Assembly: GCF_022771645.1 (NCBI RefSeq)
Contig: NZ_JALFCU010000024.1
Coordinates: forward strand, 1 to 30,794
Source: Selenomonas sp.
Lineage (GTDB): Bacteria > Bacillota > Negativicutes > Selenomonadales > Selenomonadaceae
Reading direction: 5' to 3'
Length of the DNA stretch: 30,794 bases
A model generated the notes under the pieces. The model was not told where the DNA came from. It made no database searches and saw only the letters and a list, made by a program, of their open reading frames with translations. Made by a program: the position numbers and the translations under genes. This document shows positions 6,249 to 14,040 of the stretch, piece after piece (position 1 is the stretch's first letter; each line of letters starts with the position of its first letter).

Positions 6249-6544
6249 AAACCTTCCGCGAATCGCTGAACAAGCGCCTGCAAAATCCCAATTTCCGAAA
6301 AGAATACGAAGCTATCCAGCCGGAGATGGACATCATCCGCGCGATGGTACGGCTGCGGAAAGAGCAGCATCTCACGCAGGCGGACCTCTCCGAGCGGACG
6401 GGCATCAACCAAGGCGACATCAGCCGTTTGGAGCGCGGCACGCGAAATCCGTCGCTTAATATGCTAAAAAAACTGGCCGACGGCCTCGGGATGCAGCTGC
6501 GCATCGACTTCATCCCGAAAGAAGCCGCATCCAGCGCTGTGTGA
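6245..6544 (+). CDS. higA: HigA-type antitoxin, XRE-family helix-turn-helix
   Basis: This 99-residue protein has a Cro/CI-type helix-turn-helix in its second half (LRKEQHLTQADLSERTGINQ then GDISRLERGTRNPSLNMLKK). It neutralises the upstream toxin and should repress the promoter at 5837-5865. The N-terminal part (FRESLNKRLQNPNFRKEYEA) is typical of the antitoxins partnered with Gp49-type toxins. It overlaps higB by four bases. The C-terminal tail (LRIDFIPKEAASSAV) is short. Confidence 0.9.
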   Translation: MKTFRESLNKRLQNPNFRKEYEAIQPEMDIIRAMVRLRKEQHLTQADLSERTGINQGDISRLERGTRNPSLNMLKKLADGLGMQLRIDFIPKEAASSAV

Positions 6545-6606
6545 CGCCTGAAGCAAGCATTTGTGGGTTATGATGGCCGTCCTTCGTCTCCAACATCTTT
6601 GACACA

Positions 6607-6638
6607 ACAAGCCGCTGCACGGGAGTGCGGCGGCTTGT
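6607..6638. terminator. Hairpin downstream of higA
   Basis: ACAAGCCGCTGCAC and GTGCGGCGGCTTGT pair over 14 positions with one wobble, around a GGGA loop. It has no strong T-run. It lies about 60 bp after the higA stop and probably ends that transcript. Confidence 0.55.
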
Positions 6639-6647
6639 TCGTGCGTG

Positions 6648-6684
6648 CAAAAGCAGCGCAGCCGTGATGTGGCTGCGCTGTTTT
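6648..6684 (-). terminator. Terminator at the end of the MATE gene, likely bidirectional
   Basis: CAGCGCAGCC (6654-6663) and GGCTGCGCTG (6671-6680) form a perfect 10-bp stem. A-rich and T-rich flanks on either side (AAAA before, TTTT after) allow termination from both strands. It abuts the MATE stop codon. Confidence 0.75.
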
Positions 6685-8039
6685 CATGCCGTTTCGAGGT
6701 CAATCTGTTTTTTGAAGCCGCGCCACGTCCAGAAGAAGGCGATGGTCAGCGGGATGCAGCTGCCGAGCCAGGCCATGGGGTTCGCGAGGCAGGCGCCGAG
6801 GTAGCCGATCCACCCGACGAGGAGGAAGGCGGCCGCCGTGCGCATGACGAGCTCCATGACGCCGGCGATCGTCGGCACGACGCTCTGGCCGAGGCCCTGC
6901 AACGTGCTGCGGAAGATGAAGAGCAGCGACAGCACCCAGTACATCGCGCCGTTGACGATGAGGTACTCGTGGCCGTAGGAGATGACATCGGCCGCGCCCT
7001 CGGCGTCTCCGACGAAGAGTCCGAGCATCGCGGGGCTGAAGAGGATGAGGAGGGCGCCCACGACGACGGAGAACGTGAGCGACATGTACGAGCACTTCCG
7101 CACGCCCTCGCCGATGCGGTGGAAGCGCCGCGCGCCGTAGTTCTGCGCTGCGTAGGCCGCGATGGCGATGCCGAACGACATCATCGGCATCATGGCGATG
7201 GATTCGATTTTCTGCGCGGCGGCGTACGACGCGACGGCCACAGGGCCGAGCGTGTTGAGCGCGGCCTGCAGCACGACGGAGCCGATGGCGATGATGCTCG
7301 ACTGGAAGCCCATGGGGAGCGCGAGGCGCAGGTGCTCCCAGTAGAGACGGCGGTCGGGACGCCAATCGGCCGCGCGCGTGTGGAGCGCGGGGACTTTGCG
7401 GCGGATGTGGAGATACGTCAGCACCGTGCCGAAGACCTGCGACGCGACGGTCGCAAGTGCAGCGCCCGGGATGCCCCACTGTAGCACGCCGACGGCGAGC
7501 GGCTCGAGGATCATGGTGATCGTGAGGCCGCAGGCCATGATGATCGTCGGCGTGCGGCTGTCGCCGAGGGCGCGCAGGAGGTTCGACTGCGTCTGCAGCA
7601 GGACGAAAATCGGGATGCTCAGGTAAATGATGCTGATGAAGGAATACGCGCCGTCGATGATGACGTCTGGCGTCTGCATCCAGACGAGCAGCTGGCGGCA
7701 GATGGAGACGGAAAACACGGTCATCGCGAGGCCGACGAGCACGGACAGCACGACGCAGGCCGCGCAGCTCCGCCGCACGCCCGCCGCGTCGCCCGCGCCG
7801 AAGCGCTGGCCCGTGTAGATCGTGAGGCCGCCCGAGAACCCCATGATGAAGCCGAGCACGAGGAACATCAGCGCACCCGTGCAGCCGACGGCCGCGAGCG
7901 CCTCGACGCCAAGAAAGCGCCCGACGATCAGCGTGTCGACGAACGCATACAATTGTTGAAAGATGTTGCCGGCGATGAGCGGCAGCGTAAAAAAGAAGAT
8001 GAGCCTCGCAGGCTCACCCACGGTCAAATCTTTTGTCAT
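6684..8039 (-). CDS. MATE-family multidrug efflux transporter
   Basis: This 451-residue inner-membrane protein has the MATE layout: two six-helix halves, each opening with a similar motif. The first half shows LPLIAGNIFQQLYAFVDTLI and GRFLGVEALAAVGC; the second shows LPMGFQSSIIAIGSVVLQAA and LGPVAVASYAAAQKIESIAM. Such proteins export cationic drugs or other small molecules using Na+ or H+ gradients; the substrate here cannot be read. The length is normal. It is the second gene after ydcF, which ends 8 bp upstream, so the two are probably co-transcribed. The C-terminus (WRGFKKQIDLETA) is cytoplasmic. Confidence 0.93.
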   Translation of the reverse strand: MTKDLTVGEPARLIFFFTLPLIAGNIFQQLYAFVDTLIVGRFLGVEALAAVGCTGALMFLVLGFIMGFSGGLTIYTGQRFGAGDAAGVRRSCAACVVLSVLVGLAMTVFSVSICRQLLVWMQTPDVIIDGAYSFISIIYLSIPIFVLLQTQSNLLRALGDSRTPTIIMACGLTITMILEPLAVGVLQWGIPGAALATVASQVFGTVLTYLHIRRKVPALHTRAADWRPDRRLYWEHLRLALPMGFQSSIIAIGSVVLQAALNTLGPVAVASYAAAQKIESIAMMPMMSFGIAIAAYAAQNYGARRFHRIGEGVRKCSYMSLTFSVVVGALLILFSPAMLGLFVGDAEGAADVISYGHEYLIVNGAMYWVLSLLFIFRSTLQGLGQSVVPTIAGVMELVMRTAAAFLLVGWIGYLGACLANPMAWLGSCIPLTIAFFWTWRGFKKQIDLETA

Positions 8040-8047
8040 AAATCATT

Positions 8048-8806
8048 TCACTCAATATATTTTGTAACGAATGTGCGCAGCGTTTCCTGCAGCACCGTTA
8101 CATTATTTAATAACGCTTCTGTCTGCGGACGCAACTTTGTGTAATGGAATACCGGATGATGCGTGACCTGATAGTCCGCGGGATACGGCGTGACGGCGAC
8201 GCCCTGCTTCTCGAAATTCAGCACGGCGCGCTTCATGTGGAACGCGCTCGTCACGAGAATCGGATGCGTGAGGCCTTGCTCGTGCAGGATCTCCGTGGAA
8301 AATTTCGCATTCTGCGTCGTGTTGATGCTCCGCGTCTCCGCGAGGATCTTGTCGTCCGGCACGCCGAGCGACAGCAGGATGCGCCGCGCGATCTTCGCCT
8401 CCGCACCCGTGTCCTCGTAGACTTGGCCGCCCGAAAGCAGGATCGGAACGCCGAGCTGCCGCTGGAGGCGCACGGCGGTCAGCAGCCGGTTCGCCGGGCT
8501 CGAGCAGAGCGCGCCCGTGCCGTCGACGTCCGGCGAGTCCGGCATCGCGCCGCCACCGAGCATGATGATGACGTCGCCCGAGGGATCTGCCGGCGGCTCG
8601 TATACCTGCTCGAGCGCGCCGAGCGTCTTTTCCGCGACGAAGCTTGTGCAGAGGAGATAAAAGACGAACGCCAGCCCCGCGAGGATGGCGGCGACCGTTT
8701 TCTCGCCGCGTTTTTTCCACAAGTACCACGCGAGCACGAAGAGCGCGATGATGAAGCACCCCGGCGGCAGCACCCAGCTCGCACCGAATTTCAAAAAGTA
8801 AACCAT
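8048..8806 (-). CDS. YdcF/ElyC-type DUF218 membrane protein
   Basis: This 252-residue protein starts at the ATG at 8806 (MVYFLKFGASWVLPPG), which has GGAGGGGG upstream; the longer open frame runs into a repeat. Two N-terminal membrane helices (CFIIALFVLAWYLW and VAAILAGLAFVFYLLCTSF) are followed by the DUF218 domain: DVIIMLGGGAMPDS, PILLSGGQVYEDTGAEA, TRSINTTQNAKFS and ILVTSAFHMKRAV. Family members (SanA, ElyC, YdcF) affect envelope polysaccharide metabolism, but the reaction is uncertain. The domain should face the periplasm. It shares an operon with the downstream MATE gene. Confidence 0.87.
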   Translation of the reverse strand: MVYFLKFGASWVLPPGCFIIALFVLAWYLWKKRGEKTVAAILAGLAFVFYLLCTSFVAEKTLGALEQVYEPPADPSGDVIIMLGGGAMPDSPDVDGTGALCSSPANRLLTAVRLQRQLGVPILLSGGQVYEDTGAEAKIARRILLSLGVPDDKILAETRSINTTQNAKFSTEILHEQGLTHPILVTSAFHMKRAVLNFEKQGVAVTPYPADYQVTHHPVFHYTKLRPQTEALLNNVTVLQETLRTFVTKYIE

Positions 8807-8810
8807 GAAC

Positions 8811-8850
8811 CCCCTCCGCCCCTTCGGGGCACCTCCCCCAAAGGGGGAGG
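8811..8850. repeat. Palindromic repeat, short copy, in the ydcF leader
   Basis: This is a double hairpin with GCCCC-TTC-GGGGC and CCTCCCCC-AAA-GGGGGAGG. It resembles the cores of the longer repeats at 20758, 21640, 22199 and 28801. Its left edge supplies the GGAGGGGG used as the ydcF ribosome binding site. Confidence 0.65.
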
Positions 8851-8987
8851 CATAAAGGAAAAGAAAATGCGCAGATGCAAAGAGGAATCTCCGCACGCGC
8901 ATCGAAATAAACGTTATGGGTTATTCTAGCAGACTTCCCTGAAAAAGGAAAGGCTCGCACGAAAATGTGCAGAAGGAGAGATTTTTC

Positions 8988-9332
8988 ATGGCATTCATTG
9001 AACCGAATCCGACGCAGGCGACGGAAAAAGCCGGTGGCAAAGGCACGATCACGATCGTGAAGCTCCTGACGGACAAGGAGCTCGACGGCAAGTGCGACAT
9101 GTACGCGAAGGTCATCATTCCGCCGCTCTGCTCCATCGGCGTCCACGAGCACCACGGCAACACGGAGACGTACCACATCCTCTCGGGCACGGCGCTCTAC
9201 AATGACAACGGCAAGGATGTCACGCTCCACGCCGGCGCGACGACGTTCTGCCCGGACGGCGAGAAGCACGGCATCGAGAACGCCTCGAAGACGGAAGACC
9301 TCGTGTTCATGGCACTGATCATCAAAAAATAA
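8988..9332 (+). CDS. Single-domain cupin protein
   Basis: This 114-residue small cupin has the metal-site motifs: motif 1 is GVHEHHGNTETYHILSG with its His and Glu ligands, and motif 2 is HAGATTFCPDGEKHGIEN. Such proteins are sugar isomerases, dioxygenases or binding proteins, and the substrate cannot be told from sequence. The ATG at 8988 has AAGGAGAG upstream. It is a lone gene with its own strong terminator (9346-9389), convergent with the fur-like gene. No signal peptide is seen, so it is cytoplasmic. Confidence 0.9.
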   Translation: MAFIEPNPTQATEKAGGKGTITIVKLLTDKELDGKCDMYAKVIIPPLCSIGVHEHHGNTETYHILSGTALYNDNGKDVTLHAGATTFCPDGEKHGIENASKTEDLVFMALIIKK

Positions 9333-9345
9333 TTTGTGTGCGCAC

Positions 9346-9389
9346 AAAAAAGATTCCGCGAAGGGGCATCCCTTCGCGGAATCTTTTTT
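9346..9389. terminator. Bidirectional terminator between the cupin and Fur-family genes
   Basis: There is a perfect 20-bp stem: AAAAAAGATTCCGCGAAGGG (9346-9365), a GCAT loop, and its complement (9370-9389). A-tract and T-tract ends serve both convergent genes. Its right base touches the stop codon of the Fur-family gene. Confidence 0.92.
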
Positions 9390-9829
9390 CATGCCATGCG
9401 TTTCCGTTTCTTTTCGCGGCAGCTCGGGCACGTGCCGTAGAGGTAGATCTGCCGGTCTTCGATGTCATAGCCCGTCGAGGCGGCCGCCTGCCGCATCAGC
9501 ATGGCGTCATTCAAGACGGGGACGTCCTCGACGCGGCCGCAACTCATGCAGCGCACGTGCGGATGGCTATCCGTGTTCGCGTCGTAGCGGAACGCGTCTT
9601 CGCCGACGTTGAGCTCCTGCGCGAGGCCGACGGTGCAGAGGATGCCGAGCGTCTTGTAGACCGTCGCGAGGCTCATCGTCGGATAGTGCGGCACGAGGCG
9701 CTGGTAGAGCATGTCGGCGTTCGGGTGCTCGCGTGTCGCCGCGAGCGCGTCGTAGATGGCGAGCCGCTGCGGCGTCGCCTTGTAGCCCTTGCCGCGCAGG
9801 ATGTCCGTGACTTCCGTCTGCGAAGGCAT
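9389..9829 (-). CDS. Fur-family metalloregulator, PerR-like
   Basis: This 146-residue transcription regulator has a winged helix in its N-terminal half (YKATPQRLAIYDALAATREH, then SLATVYKTLGIL) and a metal-binding dimerisation half. FRYDANTDSHPHVRC has the Asp and His spacing seen at the PerR regulatory site. Two Cys-x2-Cys pairs (CMSC and CPSC) form the structural zinc site. It should sense peroxide or metal and repress target genes. The ATG at 9829 (MPSQTEV) has AAAGGAACG upstream; an earlier start at 9850 has no site. A terminator-like hairpin lies in its leader. Confidence 0.9.
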   Translation of the reverse strand: MPSQTEVTDILRGKGYKATPQRLAIYDALAATREHPNADMLYQRLVPHYPTMSLATVYKTLGILCTVGLAQELNVGEDAFRYDANTDSHPHVRCMSCGRVEDVPVLNDAMLMRQAAASTGYDIEDRQIYLYGTCPSCREKKRKRMA

Positions 9830-9860
9830 GATCGTTCCTTCTTTCTTCATAAAATAAAAG

Positions 9861-9890
9861 CCGCCTGCCCGTTTTTTGCCGGGCAGGCGG
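9861..9890 (-). terminator. Terminator-like hairpin within the fur-family leader
   Basis: On the minus strand CCGCCTGCCCG and CGGGCAGGCGG form an 11-bp stem, followed by CTTTTATTTT. The hairpin lies downstream of the good promoter at 9931-9959 and upstream of the start codon at 9829. It may end transcripts arriving from the crp-like gene, act as an attenuator for the fur-like gene, or both. Confidence 0.75.
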
Positions 9891-9930
9891 TTTGCTTGCT
9901 CTTAACAAATAACGATTCTCTCTTGATAGC

Positions 9931-9959
9931 AGTATAGAGGAACGAATGTTTTCTGTCAA
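9931..9959 (-). promoter_or_regulatory. Promoter of the Fur-family gene
   Basis: On the minus strand TTGACA (9954-9959) and TATACT (9931-9936) are separated by exactly 17 bp. The start codon lies about 95 bases downstream of the expected initiation site. I see no convincing PerR or Fur box. Confidence 0.8.
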
Positions 9960-9993
9960 GAACCTTTCGAACGGAAGCAGGAGAAAAATTTGC

Positions 9994-10719
9994 TCAAAGA
10001 TACGCCTCGAGCCGCGCGCGGTCGGTGACGCGGATATGGCGGCCATCGACGGCGAGCAGGCTTTCCTTTGCCATGGCGGAGAGCTCGCGCGAGAGCGACG
10101 GTCGCGTGACGGCGAGGTACGCCGCGAGCGTCTCGCGGTTCACGGCGATCTCGACCGTGCCGTCGTCCGCGAGGTGGTCAAAGAAGAGCCGCGCGAGCTT
10201 CTCGCGGAGGCTTCCAGACGCGAGCACCTGGATGCGGCCGCGCATGGCATACGCCTTCTGCGCGAAGATGCGCATGAGGTTCTGCTGCACGAGGAGCGCC
10301 GGCCGCGAGAGGTCGCCGCCCGCCAGCGAGAAGATCGCGCTCGAGACCTCGAGCACTTCGCTCTTCTTCACGGCCTCGACGTACATGTCATACGGTTTTT
10401 GGAGCACCTCGTAGACCTCGCCGAACATCTCGCCGGGCGTCTGGATCTCCGAGAGGAAGACCTGCCGCCCCGACGACGTGTCGCGCCGGATCTCGAGCGC
10501 GCCCGAGAGCAGCAGGTAGAGCCCGCGCGGCATATCGCCCTCGTGGAACACAATGCCGCCGCGCGGCAGCTCGCGCCGCCGCACCTTGCTCGACGCGAGG
10601 AACGCGCGCACGTCCGCGTCCGTCATGCCGCGCGCGAGGCTCGACGCCCGCACGATATCGAACGCCGTGCCCATCGTTTCTTTCCCCATGGAACCTTTCG
10701 CAGTTTCCGCACGTTTCAC
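9994..10719 (-). CDS. Crp/Fnr-family transcription regulator
   Basis: This 241-residue protein has an N-terminal cyclic-nucleotide-binding-like barrel (ELPRGGIVFHEGDMPRGLYL, LLSGALEIRRD, IQTPGEMFGE) and a C-terminal helix-turn-helix (VNRETLAAYLAVTRPSLSRE). There are no cysteines, so it is not an iron-sulfur FNR. The barrel lacks an obvious cAMP phosphate-binding arginine motif, so the effector is unknown. The GTG at 10719 is accepted because AAAGGAG lies about eight bases upstream; later ATGs lack this. In anaerobes such regulators often control stress or redox genes, and the neighbouring Fur-like gene suggests the same. Confidence 0.9.
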   Translation of the reverse strand: MKRAETAKGSMGKETMGTAFDIVRASSLARGMTDADVRAFLASSKVRRRELPRGGIVFHEGDMPRGLYLLLSGALEIRRDTSSGRQVFLSEIQTPGEMFGEVYEVLQKPYDMYVEAVKKSEVLEVSSAIFSLAGGDLSRPALLVQQNLMRIFAQKAYAMRGRIQVLASGSLREKLARLFFDHLADDGTVEIAVNRETLAAYLAVTRPSLSRELSAMAKESLLAVDGRHIRVTDRARLEAYL

Positions 10720-10749
10720 CGGACTGCTCCTTTCTGCGCCCCCTCGCGC

Positions 10750-10783
10750 AAAAAGGGCTGTTGCAGGAAAACCGCAACAGCCC
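10750..10783 (-). terminator. Terminator after tRNA-Val
   Basis: On the minus strand GGGCTGTTGC and GCAACAGCCC form a 10-bp stem followed by TTTTT. It lies just past the 3' end of the tRNA. The same stem sequence recurs in the terminator at 25588-25642. Confidence 0.88.
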
Positions 10784-10796
10784 CATCATATTCATC

Positions 10797-10872
10797 TGGT
10801 GCTCACTGAGGGATTCGAACCCCCGACCCCCTCCATGTGACGGAGATGCTCTACCAACTGAGCTAAGTGAGC
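10797..10872 (-). tRNA. tRNA-Val (CAC)
   Basis: This is a full 76-base cloverleaf with encoded CCA. The acceptor is GCTCACT/AGTGAGC. The anticodon stem TCTCC/GGAGG encloses loop GTCACAT, giving anticodon CAC for the Val codon GTG. The T-loop is TTCGAAT. The loop has G at position 32, which is slightly unusual. A single gene with its own promoter and terminator. Confidence 0.92.
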
Positions 10873-10887
10873 TTGTCAACAAAAAAT

Positions 10888-10933
10888 ATTATACTATGCT
10901 GCGCGAAAAAAGTCCACACTTTTTTCGCGCAGC
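10888..10933 (-). promoter_or_regulatory. tRNA-Val promoter overlapped by a perfect palindrome
   Basis: On the minus strand TATAAT (10888-10893) lies 15 bp before the tRNA 5' end. TGGACT (10911-10916) sits 17 bp further upstream as a -35. A perfect inverted repeat with 16-bp arms and a CCAC loop (10898-10933) covers the -35 and spacer; its inner arms are A6/T6. It may also terminate the gene that ends at 10969. Confidence 0.6.
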
Positions 10934-10968
10934 ACGCAAAAAAATTCGAAGTCGCCATCGCCGCCCGT

Positions 10969-11955
10969 TCACGCGCCGTCTTCTGCCGCCGCATCCGCGC
11001 GCAGCGCCGCAAAGGCGTCCTGCACCTCCGTCCAGGCGCCGTGTCCGAGGATGTAGGCGACGAGCGCGCGCTTCCATTCGCTTACGTGATATTTCATCGT
11101 CTGGCTGTGGAGCGACGGAAACAGCTGGACGATCATCTGCTCGACTTGGCGTGCCGTCTCGCAGAGCGTCTCGGCGGCCTCCGCGCTGGGCGGCTCTGCC
11201 ATGCAAGAGGCTGCGAGTGTCAGCCGCTCTCGGACAGCAGCCGCGAGCGAGGCTGCGGCGCCGGCCGGCGATGCCTCGCGGAGCGCATCTGCCACCAGCG
11301 GGACGAGCGTCGCGCACGTGATGACGCCGTCCTCCTCCCGCTCTCCTGCGCGATAGGCGTCCGCCTGCCCGCACGCGCCGGCCGCTTCGTGCCATGACGC
11401 GTCGCGGGAGGCTGCAAGCACCAGCCCCCACGGCTTTACGGCGGAAAACAATGCAGCAGCCGCAGCCAAGGGCACGTGCTCCCCGTCATCTTCCACGATC
11501 AGCACATCGATGTCCTGCACCGGCAGCAGCAAGGCATTCCATTCCATATGGACATCCGCCCCCCCCGAGCGGGGCGATGCGCCATTCAGGCGCCAGAGCC
11601 GCGTCCGCGCATGAAACTGGTGGAGCGTTGCCAGGAGTTCCGCCTCCCACGCGTGCGCTGGGCCGCCTGCCCAGAGAATCCGCAGCGGGCGTTCTTTTTC
11701 GAGGAGCTTCCGCCAGAGCAGGAGCAAGAGGACGCGCCACGCGGGTTCCTCCGGCGCGAGGCGGGAAAGGAGCGCCTGCAGCATGCGGTCGTGCTGCAAG
11801 GCCACTGCGCTGCTCCCATCCGCTTCCAGGACGTCCTCCACCATCGGCACAGCACTGTGGTTCGCGTACAGATCGTCCGTATCCACGAGGCACGTCCGCG
11901 TGCCGTCGGTGCGCGTAGCGTAATAACGATAGCGTTCGAGATCCAATCCGCTCAT
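10969..11955 (-). CDS. Unknown protein, Rossmann-like, partner of glycosyltransferase
   Basis: This 328-residue protein starts at ATG 11955 (MSGLDLERYRYYATRTDGTR), which overlaps the glycosyltransferase stop by four bases. After an N-terminal region of about 95 residues there is an alpha/beta stretch (RILWAGGPAHAWEAELLATL, DIDVLIVEDDGEHVPLAAAA, AVKPWGLVLAAS). This recalls a SAM-dependent methyltransferase or a related Rossmann fold with a degraded glycine-rich loop. That is inference; I recognise no family. The C-terminal 130 residues are alanine-rich and probably helical. The sugar-transferase neighbour points to glycan or glycolipid modification. Confidence 0.75.
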   Translation of the reverse strand: MSGLDLERYRYYATRTDGTRTCLVDTDDLYANHSAVPMVEDVLEADGSSAVALQHDRMLQALLSRLAPEEPAWRVLLLLLWRKLLEKERPLRILWAGGPAHAWEAELLATLHQFHARTRLWRLNGASPRSGGADVHMEWNALLLPVQDIDVLIVEDDGEHVPLAAAAALFSAVKPWGLVLAASRDASWHEAAGACGQADAYRAGEREEDGVITCATLVPLVADALREASPAGAAASLAAAVRERLTLAASCMAEPPSAEAAETLCETARQVEQMIVQLFPSLHSQTMKYHVSEWKRALVAYILGHGAWTEVQDAFAALRADAAAEDGA

Positions 11956-13073
11956 GCGCCTGGCCTCCTCTGATACAGCAGGTAGTAAAGCTCTGCGGCG
12001 ATGTGCTCGAACCACTGCGTCCGCGCGCCATACGCGGCAGCGTGCCGGCCGAAAGCGGCGAGCCGCGCCTCGTCGCTGCAGAGATCCGTGAGGACGGAGG
12101 CGAGCGCCGCCGCATCCCCGATGGGAAAATGGCCGCCGCACCGCCCGTCGTCGATGATGTCCTCCCACGCATCGATGTCGGACGTCACCATCGCGCAACC
12201 GTGCAAGAGCGCCTCGGCCACGACATTCGGCGCACCGCCCTCGACCTGGGACGTCAACGCGAACACCTTCGCCCGCCGATACTGTTGGTAAAGGGCGCTC
12301 TTATCGAAGATCGGTCCCGTCAGCTCGACGCGGCGAGAAAGTTCCGGATGGCACTCGAAAAAGCGGTCCACATCTGCGCGGAACGCGTCCGTGACGTTGC
12401 CGACGAGCACGAGGCGCCAGTCCGCGAGGGCCCCCTGTGCCGTCGCCTGCGCAAACGCCTCGAGCAATATATCGTTCCGCTTTTGGCGCGTGCCGATGCG
12501 GCCGACCGTCAAGATGATGTTTTCCTTCGCGGCGAAATCCGCATCCGTCATTGGGCGGAATGCGCCCGTGTAGTCGAAAAAGCCGTTCGGCAGGTAATCG
12601 ATAGCGACGGGCCACGTCGCACCGAGGTGGCGCTGCATCGCGTGACAGCTCGCGCCGATGACATCGCACGCGCTGAGGAACGCGCGCATCCACGGCGTCG
12701 CCCAGTCGATCCGGCTTTCGTAGTGGATGTTCGCGTCGAGCTCGAGATAGATCTTGCCGTCCGGCCGCGCAGCGCGATACCGCGCGACGAGCGGGAAGAA
12801 CGCATCGAACAGCCCGTGCAGACAGAGCACGTCGATTTCCTGTGCGTGCGCTGCCACATAGGCGCACGCCGCCGCGGACGACGCGTCATCCCAGAACTCC
12901 ATCGTGACGCCCGGCAGATACCGGAGGCTCGGATACGACGCATGGCCGCGCGGCCCGGCCATGACAGCGCGCCAGCCGTAATTGCGATGGAAGAGATATG
13001 GCAGCAGCCCGCAATTTTTCGTGAGCTGCTGGTCGCTCCACGGCTGCATAGAAAACGCATAGATGCCCGGCAT
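11952..13073 (-). CDS. Family 4 (group 1) glycosyltransferase
   Basis: This 373-residue GT-B enzyme transfers a sugar from a nucleotide donor with retention. The C-terminal donor domain is clear: NIILTVGRIGTRQKRNDILL, WRLVLVGNVTDAF and the signature VEGGAPNVVAEALLHGCAMV followed by TSDIDAWEDII. The N-terminal acceptor domain begins MPGIYAFSMQPWSDQQLTKN. No membrane segments are seen, so it acts at the cytoplasmic face. It is first in a two-gene operon with the unknown Rossmann-like protein (ATGA overlap). The acceptor is unknown. Confidence 0.9.
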   Translation of the reverse strand: MPGIYAFSMQPWSDQQLTKNCGLLPYLFHRNYGWRAVMAGPRGHASYPSLRYLPGVTMEFWDDASSAAACAYVAAHAQEIDVLCLHGLFDAFFPLVARYRAARPDGKIYLELDANIHYESRIDWATPWMRAFLSACDVIGASCHAMQRHLGATWPVAIDYLPNGFFDYTGAFRPMTDADFAAKENIILTVGRIGTRQKRNDILLEAFAQATAQGALADWRLVLVGNVTDAFRADVDRFFECHPELSRRVELTGPIFDKSALYQQYRRAKVFALTSQVEGGAPNVVAEALLHGCAMVTSDIDAWEDIIDDGRCGGHFPIGDAAALASVLTDLCSDEARLAAFGRHAAAYGARTQWFEHIAAELYYLLYQRRPGA

Positions 13074-13111
13074 GCGGTTCCCACTCCTTTTCTTTTTGTG
13101 TCACGCCCCAT

Positions 13112-13140
13112 TTGCGGCGGCCCCGCTTTTGTCATATACT
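13112..13140 (+). promoter_or_regulatory. Putative promoter of the PHP-domain gene
   Basis: TTGCGG (13112-13117) and TATACT (13135-13140) are 17 bp apart, about 48 bp before the start codon. The -35 box is imperfect. Confidence 0.5.
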
Positions 13141-13187
13141 AAGGGCAGATTCCGCGAATGCCAATGGGGAAAGGAAGAACGATTTTC

Positions 13188-13898
13188 ATGAAAGACCTTC
13201 TCGATGTCCACACGCACACGATTGCGAGCGGCCATGCGTACAGCACGGTGCGCGAGATGATCACGATGGCGAAAGCGCGCCATCTCGCGCTCGTCGGCAT
13301 CAGCGAGCACGGCCCGGCGATGGAGGGCTCGTGCCCATCGATTTATTTCTGCAATTTCAAAGTCATCCACGCGCAGGACTGGGGCATCGGCGTCGTCATG
13401 GGCGCCGAGCTCAACATCACGGACTACGCAGGCTCCGTCGACCTCCCCGCGCAGCGGCTGCGGCAGCTCGACTACGCGATCGCGAGCCTGCACGACATCG
13501 TGATCGAGCCTGGTACGAAAGAGGAAAATACCGCGGCACTCGTGAACGCGATGCGCAACCCGCGCGTCAATATCATCGGCCATCCCGACAACCCGCACTA
13601 CCCCGTCGACTTCGACGCGCTCGCGCGCGCCGCGAAGGAGCAGCACGTCCTCCTCGAGGTCAACAACAGCTCGTACAAGCCGCAAGCGAGCCGCCCGGGC
13701 TCGTGGGACAAGGGCGTGGAACTCCTCGCGGCCTGCAAGAAATACGGCACGGCCGTCATCTGCGGCAGCGACGCGCACATCGACGGCGACGTCGGCACGC
13801 ATGCATACAGCTGGAAGCTCATCGAGACGTGCGACTTCCCCGAGGAGCTCGTCGTGAACCGGAGTGTCGAGGCCTTTCGCGCGTACATTGATGGATGA
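13188..13898 (+). CDS. PHP-domain metal-dependent phosphatase, YcdX type
   Basis: This 236-residue protein has all PHP motifs for a trinuclear metal site: H8-T-H10 (DVHTHTIASGHAYS), ISEHGP, GAELNI, IIGHPDN and GSDAHI. YcdX-type enzymes hydrolyse phosphoesters, and the natural substrate is uncertain. The ATG at 13188 with AAAGGAAG upstream is used. It is a single gene divergent from the glycosyltransferase operon and ends in a good terminator. Confidence 0.92.
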   Translation: MKDLLDVHTHTIASGHAYSTVREMITMAKARHLALVGISEHGPAMEGSCPSIYFCNFKVIHAQDWGIGVVMGAELNITDYAGSVDLPAQRLRQLDYAIASLHDIVIEPGTKEENTAALVNAMRNPRVNIIGHPDNPHYPVDFDALARAAKEQHVLLEVNNSSYKPQASRPGSWDKGVELLAACKKYGTAVICGSDAHIDGDVGTHAYSWKLIETCDFPEELVVNRSVEAFRAYIDG

Positions 13899-13939
13899 GC
13901 CCTGTTCCTTTTCATGGTACATCAAAGACCGCCGCTTGT

Positions 13940-13982
13940 AAATCCTGCCTGTGCGCCTGTCCGGCCGCAGGCAGGATTTTTT
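13940..13982 (+). terminator. Terminator after the PHP-domain gene
   Basis: AAATCCTGCCTG (13940-13951) and CAGGCAGGATTT (13968-13979) form a 12-bp stem followed by a T-run. Confidence 0.9.
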
Positions 13983-14040
13983 GCGTGCGGAGGCGAATAG
14001 GTAACGAGCAATGCATCCAAACGGACAGAGGAAGTGGCTT

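Noticed and set aside
9901..9953. A Fur or PerR box in the leader of the Fur-family gene
   Set aside because: AT-rich half-matches exist but no symmetric 15-19 bp box could be read.
12003..13142. A 379-codon plus-strand open frame opposite the glycosyltransferase
   Set aside because: It is a shadow frame with no family match, while the minus strand has a clear GT4 enzyme.
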